Part shown: piece after piece, positions 44,134 through 52,422 of the stretch
How the letters are laid out: every line of letters begins with the position of its first letter
Position numbering within the stretch: the first letter of the stretch is position 1
Origin: Rhizobiaceae bacterium
Lineage (GTDB): Bacteria; Pseudomonadota; Alphaproteobacteria; Rhizobiales; Rhizobiaceae
Assembly (NCBI GenBank): GCA_014238155.1
Contig: JABABQ010000002.1
Location: forward strand, 1-64,000
Reading direction: 5' to 3'
Length of the DNA: 64,000 bases
The notes under the pieces: generated by a model
What the model was told of the DNA's origin: nothing
The model's input: the letters and a program-made list of their open reading frames with translations, nothing else
Database searches by the model: none
Translations under genes and position numbers: made by a program

Positions 44134-44217
44134 GGTCAGGACTTGTCTAAACCGTGATTTGAAGTTGAGCACTGGGCGGGATTAGGCTCTGCGGGTCCCT
44201 TCAATTGTCAAATCGCC

Positions 44218-44688
44218 ATGTCCGTTACACACCGCTTGAATATTTCACTGATGATCATGCGCCTGTCGATCGGTGCATTTCTCGCCATTTGGGCATCACT
44301 AAAATTCTACCGTCCCGAATGGATGGGCAACGTATTTCGTGGCACTTACAAGATGATCTGGTTGAAAAAGGACGTCGGTATTGAATTCCTCGGCATGGAA
44401 TTTGGATTTCTCGATATTGCCTATGCAGTGGGCAGTTTACAGATGTTGATCGTTTGCCTGTTTATCCTTGGTCTGTGGCGCACGCCGGTCTACGCATTTG
44501 TGACCTTGATGCACGGAACCGGTATTACCGGAGCTGCTCTTGGCGGGGCGCTATGGCGCTTTACATCCTATCCGCAAAATCTGTTGTGGACTTCCGTTGC
44601 AACGCTTGGTGCGCTTGTTGCCCTGTTCATTTTGCGGCATCATGATGGCTATACAATAGACGGATTTCGAAAGCGCCATTCCTCATGA
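44218..44688 (+). CDS. DoxX-like integral membrane protein
   Basis: A 156-residue protein with four predicted helices (about 10-28, 62-85, 90-112 and 122-142). The N-terminal MRLSIGAFLAIWASLKFYRPEWM resembles the DoxX family, and the C-terminus is basic. DoxX-type proteins are linked to quinone or thiol redox systems, but the function here is unknown. The stop codon overlaps the next gene as ATGA, so it is coupled to the monooxygenase-like protein. Confidence 0.7.
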   Translation: MSVTHRLNISLMIMRLSIGAFLAIWASLKFYRPEWMGNVFRGTYKMIWLKKDVGIEFLGMEFGFLDIAYAVGSLQMLIVCLFILGLWRTPVYAFVTLMHGTGITGAALGGALWRFTSYPQNLLWTSVATLGALVALFILRHHDGYTIDGFRKRHSS

Positions 44689-44990
44689 TTTACCTTGTTG
44701 CCACATTGACGATCAAGCCCGGATCGCTGCCGGATTTTATTGACGCTGCAAAGACCTGCATTGAGGCTACCCGCCAGGAACCGGGCTGCATTTCTTATGA
44801 CCTGCACCAAAGCCAAACGGATGAAAACACCCTGGTTTTTGTTGAGCGATGGGAAAATCAAGAATCTCTGGACGGACATTTCAATGCCCCACATTTCGCG
44901 GTCTGGCGCGAAGCCGGGGGGCCTTATTTTACCAGCCGGAAGATCGAAATCATCGAAGCTGATGCCGACAAAGTCAAAATTCTCAATTAG
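44685..44990 (+). CDS. Antibiotic biosynthesis monooxygenase-domain protein (putative quinol monooxygenase)
   Basis: A 101-residue ABM-domain protein (ferredoxin-like dimeric fold). The order LVATLTIKPGSLPDF, EPGCISYDLHQSQTDE, FVERWENQESLDGHF and HFAVWREAG is that of the YgiN-like quinol monooxygenase group. Coupling to a DoxX-like membrane protein by a four-base overlap hints at a quinone-related task. A general ABM-domain call is safer than a specific reaction. Confidence 0.85.
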   Translation: MIYLVATLTIKPGSLPDFIDAAKTCIEATRQEPGCISYDLHQSQTDENTLVFVERWENQESLDGHFNAPHFAVWREAGGPYFTSRKIEIIEADADKVKILN

Positions 44991-45186
44991 AGCCGGTCAC
45001 GGTTAAATCGTCACATCAATTGGCGGCGAGCAATTGCGGTCACAAATGTCGCACTTGAGCCTCATGTTGTGGGATGTAATGATGTTTTATTATCGGGGAA
45101 AACCAGTCTGACTATTCACGCCTGAGTGGTTGTATTTACTGAACTTTTCCCCCAAGAATAAAACTGAAAAATCGTCCGGGGGCAGA

Positions 45187-45969
45187 ATGAACTCCACATC
45201 AAGCGTCAATAGCGCAGTTCGGGTTACTGACCTGCACAAGAATTTTGGCAGTCTGGAAGTTCTCAAAGGCGTTTCTCTGGATGCCCATGACGGTGATGTC
45301 ATATCCATCATTGGTGCATCAGGGTCTGGCAAGTCTACTTTTCTGCGTTGTATAAATCTGTTGGAATTGCCTTCTGCGGGCAATATCGAAATTGCTGGTG
45401 AGGCCGTGAAGTTTACCGCCCGTCGCAATGGCGAAATGCATCCGGCCGACAAGAAGCAGATCCAGCGCCTGCGAACCAATCTTGGCATGGTGTTTCAAAG
45501 TTTCAATTTATGGGGGCACATGACAGTTCTGCAAAATGTCATGGAAGCGCCCGTCCATGTGCTTGGGGAAAACAAGGCGCAGGCCAAAGAGAAATGCGAA
45601 GCTATGCTGCAACGGGTCGGTCTGTATGAAAAGCGGGATCAATATCCAGCTTTCCTGTCTGGTGGTCAACAACAACGGGCAGCAATCGCACGCGCCTTGG
45701 CTCTGGAGCCCCAGGCCATGTTATTTGATGAACCCACGTCGGCACTGGATCCCGAATTGGTCGGCGAAGTGCTGAAAGTAATACAAGGCATCGCTGAAGA
45801 GGGTCGCACGATGATCCTTGTCACTCATGAAATGGCCTTTGCCCGCGAGGTATCCAGCAACGTAATTTTTCTCCACCAAGGGTTGGTGGAAGAGGAAGGA
45901 ACACCCGATAAGGTGTTTAATCAAACGTCCAGTGAGCGCTGTAAGGCGTTCGTCAAATCAGTTCATTAG
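45187..45969 (+). CDS. Polar-amino-acid-type ABC transporter ATPase (HisP-like)
   Basis: A 260-residue ATPase. Walker A GASGSGKST (about 43-51), MVFQSFNLWGHMTVLQNV, signature LSGGQQQRAAIARAL and Walker B AMLFDEPTSALDPELV are the HisP/GlnQ pattern. A HisP-specific insertion (KFTARRNGEMHPADKKQIQ) is present. GGGGGCAG before the ATG at 45187 sets the start over the longer frame from 45130. It is the first gene of an apparent nine-kilobase plus-strand unit that also holds sugar enzymes. Confidence 0.9.
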   Translation: MNSTSSVNSAVRVTDLHKNFGSLEVLKGVSLDAHDGDVISIIGASGSGKSTFLRCINLLELPSAGNIEIAGEAVKFTARRNGEMHPADKKQIQRLRTNLGMVFQSFNLWGHMTVLQNVMEAPVHVLGENKAQAKEKCEAMLQRVGLYEKRDQYPAFLSGGQQQRAAIARALALEPQAMLFDEPTSALDPELVGEVLKVIQGIAEEGRTMILVTHEMAFAREVSSNVIFLHQGLVEEEGTPDKVFNQTSSERCKAFVKSVH

Positions 45970-45988
45970 TATCCAGGGAGTAAACTTA

Positions 45989-46762
45989 ATGAAAACACTC
46001 AAAACACTTCTCGCCACCACCGTATTTGCCGCGGGTCTTGGCATGACTGCAGCCTCGGCTGAAATCAAACTTGGCCTTGATTCCGCACCTTATCCACCGT
46101 TTGCTGACGAAGACGCAGCTGGCACCCGCACCGGCTTTGAAATCGAACTCGGTAATGCCATCTGTAAAGCCATGGGCGAAACCTGCGTTTGGACGCCGAT
46201 TGCCTGGGACGGCATTATTCCGGCGTTGAATTCGAAAAAAATCGATGCCATTTTCGCTTCGATGTCGATCACTGCAAAACGTATGAAAGTCATCGACTTC
46301 TCTGACAAATACTACAACACTCCTGCCGCAATGATTGCCCCAAAAACTACAGCTCTTGACGGCAGCCCCGACAGTGTCAAAGGCAAGATTGTTGGCGTAC
46401 AGGTTTCAACGACGCATGCCGATTACGCCAAAAAATATTTCTCCGATACTGCCTCTGAAGTCAAAACTTATCAGGCGTTTGACGAGCATAACAACGATCT
46501 GGTAGCGGGTCGGGTTGACGCCGTAGTCGGTGACTCGCTTGCGTTCGCAGACTTCCTGAGTGGGGATGCCGGTAAAGGATTTGAGATCAAAGCCTATCTC
46601 AATGACGAAGCAGTTTTTGGCAAGGGCGTTGGCGTCGGTTTGCGCAAGAGCGACGGCGAGTTACGGGCCAAGTTCAATGCGGCAATCGCCAAGGTTTTGT
46701 CCGACGGCACCTATGATGATATTGCCAAAAAATATTTCGACTTTGACATCTACGGCAAATAA
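45989..46762 (+). CDS. Polar-amino-acid-type ABC transporter substrate-binding protein
   Basis: A 257-residue periplasmic binding protein of the SBP_bac_3 family. The signal peptide MKTLKTLLATTVFAAGLGMT ends at ASA/EI. LGLDSAPYPPFADEDAAG and GFEIELGNAICKAMG are standard for histidine/arginine/opine binders. The start at 45989 follows AGGGAGTAAACTTA. Opine-type and glycated amino acid binders belong to this family too, which matters because sugar-metabolism genes follow in the same unit. Confidence 0.9.
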   Translation: MKTLKTLLATTVFAAGLGMTAASAEIKLGLDSAPYPPFADEDAAGTRTGFEIELGNAICKAMGETCVWTPIAWDGIIPALNSKKIDAIFASMSITAKRMKVIDFSDKYYNTPAAMIAPKTTALDGSPDSVKGKIVGVQVSTTHADYAKKYFSDTASEVKTYQAFDEHNNDLVAGRVDAVVGDSLAFADFLSGDAGKGFEIKAYLNDEAVFGKGVGVGLRKSDGELRAKFNAAIAKVLSDGTYDDIAKKYFDFDIYGK

Positions 46763-46772
46763 GCCGACCTGG

Positions 46773-46802
46773 TTCACCTGGCACTTCAAGGTGCCGGGTG
46801 AA
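46773..46802 (+). other. Stable hairpin between binding-protein and permease genes
   Basis: A 12-base stem TTCACCTGGCAC / GTGCCGGGTGAA with one wobble pair and a six-base loop lies directly after the binding-protein stop codon. No T-run follows, so it probably stabilises the upstream mRNA or partly attenuates transcription. Confidence 0.6.
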
Positions 46803-46827
46803 TGCTTCTTAGCAGGACCGCTATACG

Positions 46828-47538
46828 TTGTTTGAGAGCCTCCAGCTTCTGTGGATTGAACCACCCGGACGGGGACTTACTCTGTTATCGGGATTGTTCA
46901 GTACCCTGCAAATTGCCTTTGGTGCCTACGCCCTGGGATTGACGATCGGATTGCTCGGCGCGCTTGGCAAACTTCACGGTCCGGCACCGTTAAGATGGAT
47001 GTTGACCACCTATACCACGCTCATTCGTGCTGTACCTGAATTGGTTCTCATACTTCTGTTATATTACGCTGGCACCTCGGCACTGAACAATTTGCTCGAA
47101 AGTCTGGGTTTCAATCCCATCGACATCAGCGGATTGGTCGCCGGAATCGTTGTTTTGGGGTTCGTTCAGGGAGCCTACTCCACCGAAGTTATGCGTGCCG
47201 CAATGTTGGCAGTTCCCCGCGGTCAGACCGAGGCAGCGTTAGCCTACGGCATGTCTCGCACCCAATCGATTTACCGCATCTTAATTCCTGCCATGATCCC
47301 GTTTGCCCTGCCCGGGCTGGCCAATCTATGGCTGATTGTTACAAAAGACACTGCTCTATTAGCTGTAGTCGGGTTTTTCGAATTAGCCTCTGCCACCAAA
47401 ACGGCAGCGGGCAGCACACGCAACTATTTGCTGTTTTACAGCGCCGCAGCGGTGATTTACCTGTGCGTGACTTTGATGTCGAATGTGGTGTTCGGCTGGG
47501 TTGAAAAACGTTATCGACGCGGCCAGGCAACGGCTTAG
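46828..47538 (+). CDS. Polar-amino-acid-type ABC transporter permease (HisQ-like)
   Basis: A 236-residue permease with five helices. TLQIAFGAYALGLTIGLLGALGK, RAVPELVLILLLYY and the EAA loop GQTEAALAYGMSRTQSIYRILIP are typical of HisQ. It seems to start at a TTG (46828) with AGGA ten bases upstream; no ATG is available nearby. It pairs with the next permease. Confidence 0.88.
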   Translation: MFESLQLLWIEPPGRGLTLLSGLFSTLQIAFGAYALGLTIGLLGALGKLHGPAPLRWMLTTYTTLIRAVPELVLILLLYYAGTSALNNLLESLGFNPIDISGLVAGIVVLGFVQGAYSTEVMRAAMLAVPRGQTEAALAYGMSRTQSIYRILIPAMIPFALPGLANLWLIVTKDTALLAVVGFFELASATKTAAGSTRNYLLFYSAAAVIYLCVTLMSNVVFGWVEKRYRRGQATA

Positions 47539-47544
47539 GAACAG

Positions 47545-48243
47545 ATGATGGATTGGTCCTGGCTCCCTGAATATTCTGACAAGCTGATATCCGGCTTCTG
47601 GCTGACCATCCAGCTTCTGGTCATTTGCAGCTCCTTGGGATTTCTGCTGGCAGTACCCGTTGGGCTCGTCCAGGTCACCGGCCCCAGATATCTGTCGATG
47701 ATTGCCCGCGGTTTTTGTACCGTGGTCCGCGGCACGCCATTACTGATTCAGCTGTGGCTGATTTATTATGGTGTCGGTGAATTGTTTCCCGGGATCGAGG
47801 GCATTCGCGAATCCTTCCTGTGGCCGGTTCTGCGGGCAGCGTTTCCCTATGCTGTTCTTGCTTTCACCTTATCTGTTGCAGGCTATGTTGGTGAAGTCAT
47901 GCGTGGTGCATTTTCCGGGGTGCCAAAAGGCGAGCTGGAGGCCGCGAGGGCAATGGGCATGAGTCCGTTCAAGGTTCTGTGGCGCATTTGGTTGCCACGC
48001 GCTGTGCAGAATGTTTTTCCAACTCTTGCAGGCGAAGTTGTGTTGACGCTCAAAGCAACACCGCTGGCGGCAACGATTACAATTTATGAACTTTTCGGGC
48101 GCAGCACCGAAGTGCGTCAGGACACTTTCCTGGTATATGAACCGCTGCTATTGGTCGCCGGAATCTATGTATTGTTGACTGGAATTATCGTGACAATCTT
48201 TAGCTGGCTGGAAAATCGCATTCCAAAACCGAGTGTTGCATGA
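47545..48243 (+). CDS. Polar-amino-acid-type ABC transporter permease (HisM-like)
   Basis: A 232-residue permease. GFWLTIQLLVICSSLGFLLAV, VVRGTPLLIQLWLIYYG and the EAA loop KGELEAARAMGMSPFKVLWRIWLPRA are the HisM pattern. It begins six bases after the first permease and ends in an ATGA overlap with the sugar kinase gene, tying transport and kinase to one transcript. Confidence 0.9.
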   Translation: MMDWSWLPEYSDKLISGFWLTIQLLVICSSLGFLLAVPVGLVQVTGPRYLSMIARGFCTVVRGTPLLIQLWLIYYGVGELFPGIEGIRESFLWPVLRAAFPYAVLAFTLSVAGYVGEVMRGAFSGVPKGELEAARAMGMSPFKVLWRIWLPRAVQNVFPTLAGEVVLTLKATPLAATITIYELFGRSTEVRQDTFLVYEPLLLVAGIYVLLTGIIVTIFSWLENRIPKPSVA

Positions 48244-49136
48244 GCACGATATTAGTGGCAGGCGTTGCCGTGCTCGATTTTGTTTTTCACATGGAAAGTT
48301 TTCCACGTCTTGCGGAAAAATACCGCGCTGATGCCGCTTTAATCAGCGGGGGTGGCAATGCTGCCAATGCAGCGGTTGCAATAGCCCGGTTGGGGGGAAA
48401 TGCTGAACTGGCCGCCCGGTTGGGGGCAGACCAGATTGCCGACATGATTGTCGGTGATCTTGAAAAAGAGAATGTCGGGACGAACCTGATCAAGCAATAT
48501 CCCGAATGTCGCTCGTCCTTCTCTTCGATCTACATTGATGGCGAGGGCGAACGCCAGATCATGAACTACCGTGACAATGAATTGCCAAGGGGCGCCGATT
48601 GGATTGCCTCATCGGCCCCTGAACATTTTGCAGCGGCTTTGGGTGACACCCGCTGGCCCGACGGGGCGCTGGCGGCAATGCAATGTGCCAGTGCCAGAGG
48701 TGTCCCTGGAGTGATGGATGCCGAGGCACCGGTTGTGGAAGCAGAACAAGCCGTCCATGCTGCAAGCCATGTGGCGTTTTCCGCCCAGGGCGCCGTTGAC
48801 TTTACAGGTCAGCAGAATATCGATCAGGCGGCGTTGCGTGCAGATGAATTGCTCCCTGGAAAGGTCATTGTTACCGATGGCGAGAATGGTGTGGTAATGG
48901 CGCAGGACCAAGTGGCGCGCCGCTTTCCTGCTTTTGATATTCAGCCCGTCGACACACTTGGTGCCGGCGATATCTGGCACGGCGCATTTGCATTAGCATT
49001 GGGCGAAGGCATGAGCGAAGAAATGGCCATTCCATTTGCCAGCGCTGCTGCTGCAATAAAATGTAGCCGAACCGGTGGGCGCGAAGGCGCCCCATCCAGG
49101 CAAGAAGTCCTCCAATTCCTCAAGGAACGAACATGA
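48240..49136 (+). CDS. PfkB-family sugar kinase, YihV (sulfofructose kinase)-like
   Basis: A 298-residue ribokinase-fold kinase. GGGNAANAAVAIARLGG (about 37-53) and the catalytic anion-hole motif DTLGAGDIWHGAFA (about 238-251) are complete. Several segments align, by eye and from memory, with Escherichia coli YihV: MNYRDNELP, GDTRWPDGA, HVAFSAQGA and AIKCSRTGGREGAP. Residues Lys27, Asn109 and Arg138 fall at the same numbers as in my recalled YihV sequence, and I believe these positions contact the substrate sulfonate. Whether this enzyme uses sulfofructose or an ordinary ketose or sugar acid is unknown. It is coupled to the ABC permease upstream and to an epimerase downstream. Confidence 0.83.
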   Translation: MSTILVAGVAVLDFVFHMESFPRLAEKYRADAALISGGGNAANAAVAIARLGGNAELAARLGADQIADMIVGDLEKENVGTNLIKQYPECRSSFSSIYIDGEGERQIMNYRDNELPRGADWIASSAPEHFAAALGDTRWPDGALAAMQCASARGVPGVMDAEAPVVEAEQAVHAASHVAFSAQGAVDFTGQQNIDQAALRADELLPGKVIVTDGENGVVMAQDQVARRFPAFDIQPVDTLGAGDIWHGAFALALGEGMSEEMAIPFASAAAAIKCSRTGGREGAPSRQEVLQFLKERT

Positions 49137-50155
49137 AAAATGCAGCAACGAACATGGAAGTATTTGGCAAGCTCGAGGATGGACAATCGGTCCACCGGGT
49201 CAAACTGACCGGTGGTGGACTCAGCGCCAATGTCATGACCTGGGGGGCGACGTTGCAGGACCTGAGGCTGGATGGACATGCGCCACCACTGGTGCTGGGC
49301 TTTGAGGATTTTGCTGACTATCCGGCTCATTCACCCTATTTCGGGGCAACCGTTGGACGCGTTGCAAACCGGATCGGCAATGCTTGTTTTGATGTTGACG
49401 GCACGACCTACAAGACCGACCCGAATAATATGGACAAGCACACTTTGCACGGGGGAGCTGCCGGATATGGCAAAAGCAATTGGCAAATTGCCGACCTCGG
49501 TACTTCCCACGTATACCTGACACTGGACGATCCGGACGGTTCAATGGGATTTCCGGGCAATTGCGCGGTCACCTGCGACTATACGTTGAAAGACAATGGC
49601 TGTCTTCACGTCGCATATACAGTGCGCAGCGATGCTCCCACGCCAGCGAATTTGGCTCACCATTCCTATTTTAATCTGGATGGCGGAGCCGATTGCCGCG
49701 ATCACGAAATTCAGATCTTGGCCGACAGATACGTTTCCGTGGATGAAGAACTCATCCCGTCAGGTGACATCATTTCCGTCGATGGAACCATGTTTGACTT
49801 TCGCACCAGTAAATCGATCAAACGCGATCTCTCGGATGGATCAATCTTTGACAACAATTACTGTTTGTCCGATGAACGCCGCGGATTACAGGATGTGGCA
49901 ACCGCCTATTCCAATGCATCTGGCGTTCAGATGACGGTTGCAACAACCGAACCTGGCTTGCAATTCTATGCAGGACACAAGGTGTCCACGCAGGTTGTCG
50001 GACTTACGGGGCGTCAATATGGCGCGTATTCGGGCTTCTGCATGGAAACACAGAACTGGCCGGATGCGCCTAATCATGCAGGTTTTCCAGATTCAATTGT
50101 TCGTCCAGGTGATGATTTGCGCCAGGTCAGCGAATATCGCTTTTCTAAGGCCTGA
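49133..50155 (+). CDS. Aldose 1-epimerase (GalM-like mutarotase)
   Basis: A 340-residue beta-sandwich mutarotase. GATVGRVANRIGNACF (about 80-95), HTLHGG, the catalytic His in AHHSYFNLDGG and Glu in FCMETQNWPDAPN are the GalM active-site motifs. It interconverts the anomers of a free aldose. It starts in an ATGA overlap with the kinase gene. A second ATG at residue 8 is an alternative start. With the kinase and the SDR it marks the unit as sugar-related despite the amino-acid-type importer. Confidence 0.92.
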   Translation: MKNAATNMEVFGKLEDGQSVHRVKLTGGGLSANVMTWGATLQDLRLDGHAPPLVLGFEDFADYPAHSPYFGATVGRVANRIGNACFDVDGTTYKTDPNNMDKHTLHGGAAGYGKSNWQIADLGTSHVYLTLDDPDGSMGFPGNCAVTCDYTLKDNGCLHVAYTVRSDAPTPANLAHHSYFNLDGGADCRDHEIQILADRYVSVDEELIPSGDIISVDGTMFDFRTSKSIKRDLSDGSIFDNNYCLSDERRGLQDVATAYSNASGVQMTVATTEPGLQFYAGHKVSTQVVGLTGRQYGAYSGFCMETQNWPDAPNHAGFPDSIVRPGDDLRQVSEYRFSKA

Positions 50156-50231
50156 CGTTCTGGCTTGACCCAGACCCACCCCCCGGCCACGTTGTGGCTG
50201 TTCTGTTGGGTTTGCTTTGCGGAGAATAATC

Positions 50232-51008
50232 ATGAGATTTTCAGGCAAAACAGCGATAGTAACAGGCGGAGCTCAGGGGATCGGCTACGCCATCGCGCAT
50301 CGGTTCTTGAGCGAAGGAGCGCAGGTTGTAATCGCCGATATCGACGACGAAAAAGGCGAAGCCGTTGAACAGGAACTCTCCAAGCTCGGCAATGTAAGCT
50401 ATGTCAGCGCCGATGTGGGAGAGCGGCTGGATGTTCATAATCTTATAGCAGCCACGGCAGACGCTTACGGTGACATTGACATTTTGGTGAACAATGCAGG
50501 CATTGTCATTGGTGGAGATTTTCTGGAAATAACTGAAGAAGACTTCGATTCTGTAATGCGGGTCAATCTGAAAGGCACTTTTCTGTGCTCTCAGGCGGTT
50601 GCAAGACTGATGGTGAAACGGGTCAATGATGGCGGCCCTGCGGGCTGCATCATCAATATGTCGTCAACTCACGCAAAGTTAGCAATTGCCTCCCAAGTTC
50701 CCTACACGATCTCCAAGGGAGGGGTGCGGCAACTGACCAATGTGCTGGCCCAGTATCTGGCGCCCCACGGCATCAGGGTCAATGCAATCGGTCCCGGTTC
50801 CATTGCCACTGAAATGTTTGAAGAAGTTAGCTCCGACCCCGATGCCAGGGATAGGATACTCGCCCGCACACCTATGGGGCGAATTGGAGAACCGGCAGAA
50901 ATTGCCGCTATTGCCGCGTTTTTGGCATCATCAGATTCCGACTACGTCACTGGCCAGACCATCTATGCAGATGGCGGCCAACTCGGCCTCGCCTATACGA
51001 TGGACTAA
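50232..51008 (+). CDS. SDR-family oxidoreductase (sugar 1-dehydrogenase-like)
   Basis: A 258-residue classical short-chain dehydrogenase. The cofactor motif TGGAQGIG (about 10-17) is followed by Asp39 in VIADID, which suggests NAD preference. NNAGIV, catalytic Ser in MSSTHAK and the YTISKGG motif (Tyr, Lys) complete the active site. The C-terminal YADGGQLGLAYTM resembles sugar or sugar-acid dehydrogenases in this superfamily. GGAGAATA before the ATG at 50232 sets the start. It is the last gene of the transporter-sugar unit, about 76 bases after the epimerase. Confidence 0.88.
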   Translation: MRFSGKTAIVTGGAQGIGYAIAHRFLSEGAQVVIADIDDEKGEAVEQELSKLGNVSYVSADVGERLDVHNLIAATADAYGDIDILVNNAGIVIGGDFLEITEEDFDSVMRVNLKGTFLCSQAVARLMVKRVNDGGPAGCIINMSSTHAKLAIASQVPYTISKGGVRQLTNVLAQYLAPHGIRVNAIGPGSIATEMFEEVSSDPDARDRILARTPMGRIGEPAEIAAIAAFLASSDSDYVTGQTIYADGGQLGLAYTMD

Positions 51009-51035
51009 CGTTCGGCAACGAGGATGACACTCTGG

Positions 51036-51055
51036 GGCAGAAATAGATCTGCCCT
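51036..51055 (+). terminator. Weak terminator-like hairpin between convergent genes
   Basis: GGGCAGA / TCTGCCC with a six-base loop lies 27 bases after the SDR stop and 18 bases before the trcR stop. Only TTAG follows, so termination would be weak. Confidence 0.45.
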
Positions 51056-51073
51056 TAGAGCCGTTCACGAAGT

Positions 51074-51763
51074 TTAGCTCTCGGTGGCTTCAGGGTTTTC
51101 AGCCATAGAACCGAAGTTCTTAAAGACGCTTTCCGCATCAAGTTTCTCGTCTTTTTGCGGATCGTCCTGCGGTTCGACAATCTGGGTCTCGGATGCTGGC
51201 AACAGACCATCTTCAGCCGCTGTTTCATCAACCTGCGGCAGATACTTGGCCGCTTTGGCAACCTCAAAATCAAGATCTATCTGGCTGCAAATGCCCAAAG
51301 TGACAGGATCAAGCGGCTGCAAATTTGTCGAATTCCAGTGGGTACGATCGCGAATTGCAGTGATGGTTGATTTGGTTGTGCCGACCAAACGAATAATTTG
51401 CGCATCCCGCATTTCAGGGTGGCTGCGCACCAGCCACAAAATGGCGTTTGGGCGGTCCTGACGGCGAGATACAGGTGTGTATCGCGGGCCCTTTTTCTTC
51501 AGCTCAGGAACCACAACCTTTGGTTCCAGCAGCGTCAGACGCTTGTCAGGATCAGCCTCAGCTTCCTTGATATGGTCGCGGCTGAGCTGGCCGGTTTGAA
51601 TCGGATCAAGGCCCTTGATGCCCTGGGCTGAATCACCATCGGCAATCGATTTAACTTCAAGCGTATGCAGATGGCAAAGCGCACCAATCTGTTCAAAAGT
51701 AAGCGCTGTATTGTCTACCAGCCAGACGGCAGTCGCCTTGGGCATCAGGAGTTTGGTTGCCAT
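51074..51763 (-). CDS. trcR: DUF1013 cell-cycle regulator TrcR
   Basis: A 229-residue cytoplasmic protein of the DUF1013 family found almost only in alphaproteobacteria. LMPKATAVWLVDNTALTFEQIGALCHLH opens the protein; RYTPVSRRQDRPNAILWLVRSHPEMRDAQIIRLVGTTKSTI forms a HTH-like middle (about 95-135). The acidic C-terminal tail is variable. Members have been described as cell-cycle transcription regulators acting with RNA polymerase. The ATG is at 51763, and its promoter should lie in the 51.8-52.0 kb gap. Confidence 0.9.
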   Translation of the reverse strand: MATKLLMPKATAVWLVDNTALTFEQIGALCHLHTLEVKSIADGDSAQGIKGLDPIQTGQLSRDHIKEAEADPDKRLTLLEPKVVVPELKKKGPRYTPVSRRQDRPNAILWLVRSHPEMRDAQIIRLVGTTKSTITAIRDRTHWNSTNLQPLDPVTLGICSQIDLDFEVAKAAKYLPQVDETAAEDGLLPASETQIVEPQDDPQKDEKLDAESVFKNFGSMAENPEATES

Positions 51764-51991
51764 TAATCAAGTTCCTTTGTTGGATGCAATGCGCATCGAA
51801 TACAAACCTTTCCCGTGTGCTCACCCGGTTTAGGGGATAAGCCGTGGAAACTGCCACGTTGTCGGGATTGAGCTGCATATACGCTTCAAACCGCAAAAAT
51901 GCAAACGGTCTGTTAGCCAAAGCTGGCAAGGTTATGACCCTTCCACTATTATCACCACAGAAATCGACGATGCCCCGGAGGAAGCCAAATC

Positions 51992-52183
51992 ATGTTTGAT
52001 GAAAACGAAGCCCAGTTTACCAATCGCAACGAAATCACCTTGGGCTGCGACTTGTCGACATTTTCGGTCGAGGACCTCGATGAACGCATATCACTGCTGA
52101 ATGATGAAATTGAACGGTTAAAAAATGAGAAAGTAAAAAAGTCAAAAGATTTGAATGCTGCACACTCATTTTTCAAGACATAA
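51992..52183 (+). CDS. DUF1192 family small protein
   Basis: A 63-residue protein. The middle (DLSTFSVEDLDERISLLNDEIERLKNEK) is the DUF1192 signature, a short coiled-coil found across Hyphomicrobiales. GGAGGAAGCCAAATC precedes the ATG. There are no membrane segments. Function unknown; it is often near cell-cycle or envelope genes, as here. Confidence 0.85.
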   Translation: MFDENEAQFTNRNEITLGCDLSTFSVEDLDERISLLNDEIERLKNEKVKKSKDLNAAHSFFKT

Positions 52184-52210
52184 CCCCTAATACCCCGAAT
52201 GTTAACCAAA

Positions 52211-52225
52211 TTAACCATTTGTTAA
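52211..52225 (+). promoter_or_regulatory. CtrA box (TTAA-N7-TTAA)
   Basis: TTAACCATTTGTTAA is an exact TTAA-N7-TTAA full site, the CtrA consensus in alphaproteobacteria. A TAATAAT element about 12-18 bases downstream (near 52237-52243) is suitably placed for a -10 box. It lies downstream of the DUF1192 stop and about 200 bases before the DUF1465 gene, with a terminator in between. Confidence 0.6.
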
Positions 52226-52249
52226 GCTTTATGGGCGTTAATAATAACG

Positions 52250-52341
52250 GTAGTCCTCAAGACTTGATGATAACTATATTTATCTAACCTTGAGCGAACC
52301 TCCCTGTTAACTTTCAAGAGCCGCATGCGGCTCTTTTTTTT
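52250..52341 (+). ncRNA. Candidate small RNA between DUF1192 and DUF1465 genes
   Basis: A promoter-like element (CtrA box plus TAATAAT) lies just upstream, and a strong intrinsic terminator ends at 52341. There is no ORF with a ribosome site between them. The predicted transcript of about 90 bases contains an unpaired CCTCCC that could pair with Shine-Dalgarno sequences. The 5' end is approximate. The terminator could instead simply serve the DUF1192 transcript. Confidence 0.35.
52316..52341 (+). terminator. Strong rho-independent terminator
   Basis: AAGAGCCGCATGCGGCTCTT is a perfect 20-base palindrome followed directly by further T residues (eight in all to 52341). It ends transcription from the DUF1192 side, and/or a small RNA, before the DUF1465 gene. 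Confidence 0.9.
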
Positions 52342-52422
52342 GTCTGAGCGACTGAAAACTACCCTTTACCAATCCGACCTTCCCTTCTAGAAAGATCAGG
52401 TATTTTGGCGGTGGAACTGGGA

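Noticed and set aside
45187-51008. Complete sulfoquinovose catabolic operon
   Set aside because: Only the kinase is YihV-like. No sulfoquinovosidase, isomerase, aldolase, lactonase or sulfolactaldehyde enzyme is present, so a full pathway is not supported.
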